From: JBHHYU01 sp046757725
GTDB lineage: Bacteria > Desulfobacterota > Binatia > UBA9968
Assembly (NCBI GenBank): GCA_046757725.1
Contig: JBHHYU010000076.1
Coordinates: 1 to 15,071, forward strand
Length of the DNA: 15,071 nt
Direction of reading: 5' to 3'
The position numbers and the translations under genes are program-made. Positions 7,127 through 13,584 of the stretch are shown here, piece by piece (the stretch's first letter is position 1; every line of letters begins with the position of its first letter). The notes under the pieces were generated by a model. It had not been told where the DNA came from. It was given only the letters and a program-made list of their open reading frames with translations, and did not search any database.

Positions 7127-7282
7127 CACTTGGAGTCACCCAACTCGATTGACCACACCCCCGGCCATTTTTGTCCCCTCAGTCACAGATTCCATTACTC
7201 TCGCAACTAGAATGACCTTTAAATATAACGAATTACCGGTTTTAATACGCGCTGGTATCATCTTTGCTTCTCTTAAGGGCTG

Positions 7283-7312
7283 GGACTAGGTCTAAAGTCC
7301 GGTCCTTTTTTT
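7283..7312 (+). terminator. Possible intrinsic terminator after the holA cluster
   Basis: GGACT (7283-7287) can pair with AGTCC (7296-7300), and seven T follow at 7306-7312. The stem is short and five bases separate it from the T-tract, so the call is tentative. Its place, between the zinc-ribbon gene and the carboxypeptidase gene, is suitable. Confidence 0.35.
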
Positions 7313-7332
7313 CCTCATGAAAACTCTACCCG

Positions 7333-7344
7333 ATCACGCGTGAT
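7333..7344. promoter_or_regulatory. 12-base perfect palindrome, candidate operator
   Basis: ATCACGCGTGAT is a perfect inverted repeat just upstream of a TATAAA box at 7350-7355, in the region leading to the carboxypeptidase gene. A regulator binding here could control that gene. There is no direct evidence, and a chance 12-base palindrome is possible. Confidence 0.25.
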
Positions 7345-7433
7345 TGTGTTATAAATTTGAGCCTTAGTGCGGATAGAAAAGGATAGGTGAGGGCTTTCCG
7401 CGTAAAACATACAACTAAGGGGGATAAGGGATC

Positions 7434-8657
7434 CTGAAAGGTACAATACAACGGGTTTTTCTTCTGATCCTGACCTTTTTACTCTTATGGCCTCTCGGTT
7501 CTCGAGCCTGGGCCCGCTCTTTCGAGAAGCGAATCACGGCAAAGGCAGCGTTTCTCATGGATGCCGGCACGGGACAAGTTCTATACGAACGTCGCCCAGA
7601 TCGGCACCTGCCCCCCGCAAGCACCACTAAGATCGTAACCGCAATCGTCGCCCTAGAAAAAAGAAAACTTCAAGATCGGCTGCGTGTGACGAGGAGTGCG
7701 ACTCGGGTCTCCCGTTTAAGGATGGGTCTCCGCCGGGGTCAGACCATAACCGTGCAGGACCTGCTCTACGGCGCACTCCTCTATTCCGCAAATGATGCGG
7801 CGATGGTGCTCGCTGAAGGCATAGCGGGATCGGTGCCTGACTTTGCAAAAATGATGACTCTCAAGGCCCATATGATTGGGGCAAAAAACAGTCACTTTGT
7901 GAACCCGCATGGGTTGACGGCCCGAGGCCATTATTCAACGGCAAGAGATATGGCCCTGATCTTCAACTACGCGATGGGAAACCCGGACTTCCAAAAAATA
8001 GTCCAGACCAAGAGGACCTCCGTACATGCCATCTCTAGTGGAAAAAGGAAAAGGGTGAAGCGCATCCCGCTGCGTAACAAGAATCGCCTTCTCTGGAACT
8101 TTGATGGGGCCATCGGAGGTAAGACCGGGTACACCCGGGCCGCCCGCAGGTGTTTCGTGGGGGGTGCGTCTCGTGACGGGGTAACGTTGATCGTTTCCGT
8201 CCTGGGTTCGCGAAACTTATGGGGAGATACAAGGAGGCTTCTAGAATATGGGTTCCGGAAACACAATTCTTTGGCAGATGTTTCGGTCGTTTCCCCACCA
8301 TCCCCCAGGGCGGAGCAGGTTATCCCGAGCCAGGAGAATCATCCGCCGGCTGTTTTATCTTTGACAGAGGAATCAAGGAACCATGCGTCATATGGCTACT
8401 TCCTCCAGATTGGATCCTTTCGAGAAAAGGATCGGGCGGAATCGCTGCAGAAAAGGATAATCCTGGAAGGCTATCGTGCTTTTCTGGAACACACACCTTT
8501 GAATGGCGAGGCGACCACTTACCGAGTTAAGGTCGGCCCCTATCGCCATTTGATTCAAGCCGAAAAGGCCGCTCGACAAATCGAGAGCAGAAAAGGGTTT
8601 AAAGCTATCGTTCTCACCCCACCAACTCCAAGCGGCCCCGCTGAGAGTGCCCAGTGA
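7434..8657 (+). CDS. D-alanyl-D-alanine carboxypeptidase with C-terminal SPOR domain
   Basis: This is a 407-residue penicillin-binding protein of the DacA/DacF class that trims the last D-alanine from peptidoglycan stem peptides. The catalytic motifs are all present: S63-T-T-K66, S118-A-N120 and K230-T-G232. A SPOR domain (about 319-400), which binds denuded glycan at division sites, begins near YGYFLQIGSF. The first in-frame ATG is at 7557 and would remove the signal peptide. Reading back from it gives a clear one, starting K-G-T-I-Q-R, with a long leucine-rich core and ending SRAWA. No ATG, GTG or TTG lies between the upstream stop (7425) and 7557. CTG at 7434 is the best start, with TAAGGGGG 10 bases upstream. 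ATC at 7431 is an alternative, as is a sequence error. Confidence 0.85.
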   Translation: MKGTIQRVFLLILTFLLLWPLGSRAWARSFEKRITAKAAFLMDAGTGQVLYERRPDRHLPPASTTKIVTAIVALEKRKLQDRLRVTRSATRVSRLRMGLRRGQTITVQDLLYGALLYSANDAAMVLAEGIAGSVPDFAKMMTLKAHMIGAKNSHFVNPHGLTARGHYSTARDMALIFNYAMGNPDFQKIVQTKRTSVHAISSGKRKRVKRIPLRNKNRLLWNFDGAIGGKTGYTRAARRCFVGGASRDGVTLIVSVLGSRNLWGDTRRLLEYGFRKHNSLADVSVVSPPSPRAEQVIPSQENHPPAVLSLTEESRNHASYGYFLQIGSFREKDRAESLQKRIILEGYRAFLEHTPLNGEATTYRVKVGPYRHLIQAEKAARQIESRKGFKAIVLTPPTPSGPAESAQ

Positions 8658-8683
8658 TTTCCCGGTCTTATGGGTTGCCGACT

Positions 8684-9418
8684 TCAGAGCTCAAGAACCA
8701 TTCCATCTTCGGCCACTTTGACCGCTAACTCGCCTTTCCGTACAAGCATCTCCTGACCCAGATGGGTTAGAATGAGTTCTTTGCACTTTAGCCGGGAGAG
8801 GTTTTCCTGGATCTTCTTATAGTTCATGTGATAGGGGGTGTCTCGCTCGAAGAAACAGCATTCACAAATGAAAAGATCCACGCCCTGGGCAAGCGGAATA
8901 AAAATCTCCGTCCAGGCGGAATCCCCGGAATAGAGGATTTGTTTTTCTCCGGTGCTTATCTTAAGGCCCAAGGAGATCTCACGAACCTGATGAGGCACCC
9001 GAAAGGGAAACACTTGAATGCCCACAATGGTTTTTTGCCTCTCCGGTTCCAGGAGATGAAATTGGATCGGGGGGTGTTCCTTAGGCTTTGCCGTATCGCC
9101 AAACATGAGCTGAAAGAGATTTTGAATCCGCTGTTGGGTTCCAGGGGGACCTGCCACATGAAGAGGTGTGTCCCGCGGATTTTCATAGAGATACTCCAAC
9201 ATAAAGAACGGCACACCGCCGCAATGATCGCCATGAAGGTGACTCAAAAAAATAACACCCAACCGCCGTGGATCAAATCCTGCGCGTTTCATGGCCAGCA
9301 AGGTGGTAGGGCCACAGTCCAAAAGACAAAGGCGAGACCCGGCTTCCAATAGATAACCGCTATTATTCCTGCCCCCGCTCCCAAAGGCATCGCCACAACC
9401 TAGGATGTGAATCTTCAC
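8684..9418 (-). CDS. MBL-fold metallo-hydrolase, RNase Z-like
   Basis: This is a 244-residue metallo-beta-lactamase-fold protein. The zinc ligands are complete: H60-L-H62-G-D64-H65, H143, D166 (YSGDSAW) and H219 (LTHLG). The opening HILGCGDAFGSGGR matches the RNase Z/ElaC and phosphodiesterase branch (TSGSG-type start), but the long flexible arm of true RNase Z is not apparent, so tRNA 3' processing is not assured. Other members hydrolyse cyclic nucleotides or phosphonate-derived phosphodiesters. The start is GTG at 9418, with a weak GAGAA upstream. The gene converges with the carboxypeptidase gene, leaving 26 bases and no clear terminator between them. Confidence 0.85.
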   Translation of the reverse strand: MKIHILGCGDAFGSGGRNNSGYLLEAGSRLCLLDCGPTTLLAMKRAGFDPRRLGVIFLSHLHGDHCGGVPFFMLEYLYENPRDTPLHVAGPPGTQQRIQNLFQLMFGDTAKPKEHPPIQFHLLEPERQKTIVGIQVFPFRVPHQVREISLGLKISTGEKQILYSGDSAWTEIFIPLAQGVDLFICECCFFERDTPYHMNYKKIQENLSRLKCKELILTHLGQEMLVRKGELAVKVAEDGMVLEL

Positions 9419-9610
9419 TATTCTGGTTCTCGCGGTTTTTTTCGTTTTTCAGTATCGTGAAGGATTGACCCGTGCGACCTTACCCATCGCCTTAGCCGGA
9501 AGCCTGCAACAGTCTCACATGAGCCAAGAGACCTCACAAAACATAACCACAGAAGGATACGGTAGTCTTCAAGGGTCTTACGCGGGTATCAAATCATTAC
9601 AGAGAGGGTC

Positions 9611-9658
9611 TTGCAACCCCTGAATTCAGAATGATAAACAACCCTTCATTGGTTGATT
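9611..9658 (+). promoter_or_regulatory. Candidate promoter and operator of the marR-type gene
   Basis: TTGCAA (9611-9616) and GATAAA (9633-9638), 16 bases apart, form a plausible promoter. The imperfect palindrome AAACAACC-7-GGTTGATT (9636-9658; 7 of 8 positions pair) overlaps its downstream edge and lies about 22 bases ahead of the coding region. An autoregulatory MarR site here would be typical. Both calls are by eye. Confidence 0.3.
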
Positions 9659-9679
9659 TTTCAACTCCGGGAGTTTAAA

Positions 9680-10141
9680 TTGGGTATGGTGGCTTTGAGT
9701 AGAAATCCTTTTTTTACGCAATACACAACTAGCCTGTGGATTCGCTTCCTACGCTTCAACCTGCTTTCCCACAAAACACTCCAGGTAGATCTGGAGAGAC
9801 TGGAACTTACCGTGCCTCAGTTCTATGTCCTGGCGACCATTGGTTACACTGGAGGGCTTCCCTTTGGGGAGATCGGTGAAAAGTTGATGGTGACCGTAAG
9901 CAACCTGACCGGTATTGTAGACCGACTGGAAAAAAAGAACCTGGTCACTCGCAAACGCGACATTCACGACCGGCGGATAGTGCACGTCACCCTAACCCAA
10001 ACGGGAACCAAACTTTACAAGAGTAGCATCCCCTTGTTTGAAAAATGCGTCTCACAATTCTTCGCCCCCCTGAGCAAGTCACAACAAAAGGAACTTGCCT
10101 CTCTCCTGCGCAAGCTGATTCACGTCCCCTTAGCGGACTGA
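9680..10141 (+). CDS. MarR-family transcriptional regulator
   Basis: This is about 153 residues from TTG 9680, which has GGGAG about 7 bases upstream. ATG 9686 is two codons on, and an earlier TTG at 9653 is also open. It shows the MarR winged-helix pattern: LTVPQFYVLATIG, then the recognition-helix region TVSNLTGIVDRLEKKNLV, then the wing RDIHDRRIVHVTLTQTG. Terminal helices are for dimerisation. MarR proteins usually repress neighbouring genes and release DNA on binding small, often aromatic or lipid-like or CoA-linked, ligands. The next four genes on the same strand start 160 bases downstream and are the likely targets. Confidence 0.9.
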   Translation: MGMVALSRNPFFTQYTTSLWIRFLRFNLLSHKTLQVDLERLELTVPQFYVLATIGYTGGLPFGEIGEKLMVTVSNLTGIVDRLEKKNLVTRKRDIHDRRIVHVTLTQTGTKLYKSSIPLFEKCVSQFFAPLSKSQQKELASLLRKLIHVPLAD

Positions 10142-10152
10142 CTAGGGATTTG

Positions 10153-10201
10153 TTGACAGGGGAGTTTTTATTTAATAGTTGTAAAGTTTATATCTAAACA
10201 A
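10153..10201 (+). promoter_or_regulatory. Candidate promoter and operator of the phosphorylase operon
   Basis: A perfect TTGACA (10153-10158) is followed by AT-rich DNA with only weak -10 matches (TAGTTG at a 17-base spacing). Just downstream, GTTTA-TATC-TAAAC (10187-10200) is a 14-base inverted repeat. TAAACAA at its right edge also occurs in the palindrome before the marR-type gene. This fits a promoter with a MarR-type operator, at low certainty. Confidence 0.35.
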
Positions 10202-10301
10202 ATGTGAGGCTAGTCAGCCCATTTGCAGCCATCAAATAGAAAGTTTGTGCTCGAGTGGGAGCAAAACAGGTCTGAAACTTATCTGCGAGGCCGTTTAGAA
10301 A

Positions 10302-11048
10302 ATGCGTAAAGAGCCCCATCTTACCCCCAAGAGGATGCTTTCGCGCCTTGGGGTCAAGCCGGGTTCTTTGGGTTCCTACGCCCTCATACCCGGCCCCAAG
10401 GAACGCAGCCGGATGCTCTTGGAAACGATAGAAAAGCCTGCTAAAAATTTTTCCTTTTTAGACTACGAGATGCACACCGGGAGCCACAAAGGGAAAAGAG
10501 TAACAGTCGGCAACGGCGGACGTTATGCACCGGATGCTGCGATCACCACAGAGATTCTATGTGCGGGTGGTGTCGAATGCCTCATCCGAATTGGGAGCTG
10601 TGGCTCCCTGCAAGGACCGATAAAAATAGGGGACCTTATTATCGTAACCGGTGCAGTTCGAGGTGAAGGAACGACCACCTATTACGTACCCAAAAACTTT
10701 TCTACGGTCTCCCACCGGGAAGTCCTGCATGCCCTGACCAAGGCAGCTCAAAGCTTAAAGGTCCGCTATCATCTCGGTTGGATCTACACGACCGATGCCT
10801 TGTTTCAAGAAACTCCCGAGCTTATCGACGAGCTGCAGCAGCAGAGTATCTCAGGCATTGATATGGTGACCTCGGCGTTTCTTACCATCGCTCAGGTCTA
10901 CGATAAAAAAGCCGGAGCGATCCTGGCCGTTTCAGATGAATGCGTCAATGGCAAGATGGGGTTCGGCAACCCAACTTTTCTTAAGGCGGAAGAAAAAATG
11001 GTGGACGTCGCCCTGACGGCGATCCACCTCATGGGTTGCAGGAAATGA
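10302..11048 (+). CDS. Nucleoside phosphorylase, PNP/UDP family
   Basis: This is a 248-residue protein of the phosphorylase superfamily that includes uridine, purine and methylthioadenosine phosphorylases, which split a nucleoside with phosphate into base and pentose 1-phosphate. Visible are YALIPGPKERS at 26-36, the phosphate-binding GNGGRYAPDAA at 70-80, IRIGSCGSL at 95-103, IKIGDLIIV at 108-116 and AVSDE with D212. The ribose-binding segment reads GIDMVTSAF (185-193), with V189 where the family normally has a glutamate after the methionine, so the sugar is probably not contacted in the usual way. The substrate cannot be read from sequence. It is the first gene of the operon and its stop overlaps the next start (ATGA at 11045-11048). 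Confidence 0.88.
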   Translation: MRKEPHLTPKRMLSRLGVKPGSLGSYALIPGPKERSRMLLETIEKPAKNFSFLDYEMHTGSHKGKRVTVGNGGRYAPDAAITTEILCAGGVECLIRIGSCGSLQGPIKIGDLIIVTGAVRGEGTTTYYVPKNFSTVSHREVLHALTKAAQSLKVRYHLGWIYTTDALFQETPELIDELQQQSISGIDMVTSAFLTIAQVYDKKAGAILAVSDECVNGKMGFGNPTFLKAEEKMVDVALTAIHLMGCRK

Positions 11049-12577
11049 ATTCAAACCCAAGCCCTCTCTTCATCCCCGCAATCTGGGAAGGCACCCACTT
11101 CAAGGTCCTCGACGAGACTCTTCTCCCCCAGAAGCTGGAATTCATCACTGTCAACGAAGTCCCTCAGGCACTCCAGGCAGTCAAGGAGATGAAAACCCGG
11201 GCCTTTGGACAGGTTTTGACTTTTTTCTACGCTGTAGCCTTGGTCGCACAAGGCTACGAGTCAAAAGACCCAGACCCCCTTAGACAGAGACTCTTTCGTC
11301 TAGCGGACGAGTTCAACCAGGCACGTCCCACCTTTGACTTTAAGGAACTGGCCGGATTCTTTTCAGAATGGTTCCAGCAGCTTCCTCCCGGAGAAGAGGT
11401 GGGAAACTGGATAGGATGCAAGGTCCATGAGTCCATTGCCGGCATCATCAAAAGGAGAGAGGAAAGAGCCAAGCGTTGTGCAGCACTTTTACCCAACCCA
11501 TGCCGGCTTCTCACCCATTGTAACATCAGTGGAGAACTCGTTTCCGTGGCACGGTGCTGCGAAGAAATGGGGAAGGCACTTTACGTCACCGCTACGGAAA
11601 CTCGCCCCTATCTGCAGGGCTCACGGCTCACGGCTTGGGAGGTTTGCCGAGCGGGGATTCCAGTGTCTCTTATCCCCGACTGTGCCATCGCCCAACTCCT
11701 GGCTAAGGGAGAAATCGATACCGTCCTGGTAGGGGCAGACCGCTGCGCCCAGAACGGCGATGTCATCAACAAGGTAGGCACATACCCCATAGCCCTCATG
11801 GCCAAGAAATATGGTGTCCCCTTCTACGCGCTTGTTCAGGATCCAGGCCCATTGGCCCGCGGAGCGGATGTGTTGATTGAAGAACGTCCGGTGAGCGAAC
11901 TCCTCACTTTCCAAGGCCAACACCTTGCTCCGGAAGGGAGTACGGGAATCCACGGGTATTATCCGGCGTTTGACGTGACCCCTGCCGCTTTGATCTCTTC
12001 CCTGATCGGTTTTGATGGAGTCTTCACGCCTGAGAGATTCAGACAAAACCATGACGGATCCACCGCTTCTTCCAAAGACGAAAAAAAACGGCACGAGAAA
12101 CATCTCCTCGTCTACGGAATACCCAAGCCCAGCGACTATTCCTACCTTTCTCACGCCCTCAAGGCAGAACAGTGCCAAGCCGTTTTGGTACCGGAAATGC
12201 GTCCGGAACTCTGGGGGGGTCACCTGGTCAGCCGGGATCTCTCTCGGAAAAACATCCCAACTACACTGATCTCGGACAATATGATGGGCACTTTCTTTGC
12301 TCAAGAAAAAATCCATCGTCTTTATGTCTTCTATACCGGGCTCGACAAAGACGGCCCTGTAGGAATTTGCGGTTCACTTCTGGCGACGCAACTGGCCCGT
12401 GCTCACGGAGTTCCGATTGAGTTACTCGCAGGGGAAGAAGCCAAGGAGACCTCACGGGATCAAGACGTCTCCACGTTTCTAGGTCAGAGAGTCAGCCCAG
12501 ATGGAGTCACGATTTATCCCATCGAACCGGAAGTGCTCCCCTGGTTTCTCTTCCAGGAGGACAAGAGAGACCTTTGA
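11045..12577 (+). CDS. MtnA-like sugar-phosphate isomerase with extra eIF2B-like domain
   Basis: This is a 510-residue protein. Residues 1-325 match methylthioribose-1-phosphate isomerase (MtnA, eIF2B-related), which turns the aldose 1-phosphate into a ketose 1-phosphate. The catalytic cysteine (THCN, C159) and aspartate (GADR, D232) are present, as are RPYLQGSRLTAWE at 187-199 and NGDVINKVGTY. The MtnA RGAPAIG substrate loop is replaced by TRAFGQ near 51-56, so the substrate may differ. After a charged linker (330-352), residues 353-461 repeat the pattern of 155-264 without the catalytic residues: RPELWGGHL, IPTTLISDNMMG, then a GLL-ATQLARAHGVP helix. Usual MtnA is about 350 residues. Start ATG 11045 follows AGGA; the stop overlaps the aldolase start. 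Confidence 0.85.
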   Translation: MNSNPSPLFIPAIWEGTHFKVLDETLLPQKLEFITVNEVPQALQAVKEMKTRAFGQVLTFFYAVALVAQGYESKDPDPLRQRLFRLADEFNQARPTFDFKELAGFFSEWFQQLPPGEEVGNWIGCKVHESIAGIIKRREERAKRCAALLPNPCRLLTHCNISGELVSVARCCEEMGKALYVTATETRPYLQGSRLTAWEVCRAGIPVSLIPDCAIAQLLAKGEIDTVLVGADRCAQNGDVINKVGTYPIALMAKKYGVPFYALVQDPGPLARGADVLIEERPVSELLTFQGQHLAPEGSTGIHGYYPAFDVTPAALISSLIGFDGVFTPERFRQNHDGSTASSKDEKKRHEKHLLVYGIPKPSDYSYLSHALKAEQCQAVLVPEMRPELWGGHLVSRDLSRKNIPTTLISDNMMGTFFAQEKIHRLYVFYTGLDKDGPVGICGSLLATQLARAHGVPIELLAGEEAKETSRDQDVSTFLGQRVSPDGVTIYPIEPEVLPWFLFQEDKRDL

Positions 12578-13584
12578 TGCAAGGACTGGAGCGTGAGATA
12601 ACCTATTGGGGAAAACTTCTCTTTGAGCGCCGGCTCATTAGCGGCTGGGGTGGAAATATAAGTTGTCGCACTGGAAAGAGTCGTTTCCTGATTACCGGGC
12701 AGCATGCCCCCTTAGGCTTTCTCAATACGAAGGACCTGGTCCGGATCGACAGCAAAGGGCGCCCCCTCAAAAAAAACCAACAGACATCGAGTGAGACCCC
12801 ACTCCATCTCGCAGTCTACAAGGGGACCGAAGCGAAAGCCATCATTCATGCCCATCCTCCTATGGTCCTGGCATTTTCTCTTGCACACCGAACATTTGTT
12901 CCGCTGAGCTTTGAAGAAAAATATACCCTTGGAGAAGTCTCGATCCTTCCCCAGGAGACTCCCACGGTCATTGAAACTGATCGGGTGGTGGATGAACTCC
13001 ACCGCTGCCCAATCGCCATCCTCCAGGGCCACGGCACGGTCGCAGTAGGAAAGAATCTCAGAGAGGCCTTTCTTTTAACCGACCTCCTCGAAGAGGCTGT
13101 CCATTGCCAGTTTTTCAAGAATGAGACGGAAGCGCCACGCGATCCAGAGTCGCATCCCGCCGACACCCAAAAGCCGGAAGGGTCCGATCACGAGCAAGGC
13201 TATGTTCTCTTCTCACGGGAGCATATGACCACCCTCGTAGAGAGTGCCAACAGCGATCCGGAATTTTTAAGCACAGGAAAAGAATACGATCTCACGGCCA
13301 CCATGACATTCCATCTGGAGGAACCTGATACGTTCTGGACTATCCATTTTGCCGAAGGAGAAATCACCCGCTTAGAGACCAAAACAGACGGGGAGTTTTT
13401 GATCAGTGGAAAAAGGACGTGGTGGGAGGCGATTTTTCAGGGGCGCCTCGATCCGTTCCTCGCAACGCAACAAGGAAAACTCAAGCTGGAGCGAGGTGAG
13501 CTCTGGAAACTATCCCGATGGTTTAAACCTTTTCAAAGGGCCTTCACGTTATGGCAAAGGGTACCCATTCGCCCGATCAATTAG
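12577..13584 (+). CDS. Class II aldolase fused to an SCP2-like domain
   Basis: This is 335 residues. The first 180 are a class II aldolase/adducin domain (fuculose-phosphate aldolase and MtnB type): GWGGNIS at 23-29, ITGQHAPLG at 39-47, the catalytic glutamate in SSETPLH (E73), and zinc ligands H91 and H93 (HAHPP) and H152 (QGHGTVA). It would split a ketose 1-phosphate into dihydroxyacetone phosphate and an aldehyde. A charged linker (182-208) leads to an SCP2/sterol-carrier-like domain (about 212-325): WTIHFAEGEI, then ISGKRTWWEAIFQGRLDP, then QQGKLKLERGE. This domain usually binds lipids or acyl-CoA. The fusion is unusual. Start ATG 12577 shares one base with the previous stop; an AGGAGG lies 16 bases upstream. 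Confidence 0.85.
   Translation: MQGLEREITYWGKLLFERRLISGWGGNISCRTGKSRFLITGQHAPLGFLNTKDLVRIDSKGRPLKKNQQTSSETPLHLAVYKGTEAKAIIHAHPPMVLAFSLAHRTFVPLSFEEKYTLGEVSILPQETPTVIETDRVVDELHRCPIAILQGHGTVAVGKNLREAFLLTDLLEEAVHCQFFKNETEAPRDPESHPADTQKPEGSDHEQGYVLFSREHMTTLVESANSDPEFLSTGKEYDLTATMTFHLEEPDTFWTIHFAEGEITRLETKTDGEFLISGKRTWWEAIFQGRLDPFLATQQGKLKLERGELWKLSRWFKPFQRAFTLWQRVPIRPIN

Larger units (their letters stand above)
7127..7433. other. Intergenic region before the carboxypeptidase gene
   Basis: These 307 bases hold no supported gene. They contain a possible terminator (7283-7312), a perfect 12-base palindrome ATCACGCGTGAT (7333-7344), and a TATAAA box (7350-7355) without a convincing -35. Just before the next gene, TAAGGGGG at 7416-7423 is a likely ribosome site. 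Confidence 0.5.

Noticed and set aside
7557..7559. ATG 7557 as the true start of the carboxypeptidase
   Set aside because: It would remove the signal peptide and the first beta strand of the transpeptidase-like domain, both of which read cleanly in the same frame upstream.
8828..9352. 174-codon plus-strand open frame
   Set aside because: It is antisense to the MBL-fold gene, whose zinc ligands are all intact.
10138..10217. Eight-base inverted repeat CTGACTAG / CTAGTCAG around the proposed operon promoter
   Set aside because: One arm includes the marR stop codon and the arms are 64 bases apart. With one longer mismatch-containing match only, chance is likely.
11621..12316. 231-codon minus-strand open frame
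   Set aside because: It is antisense to the well-supported MtnA-like gene and has no recognisable motif.
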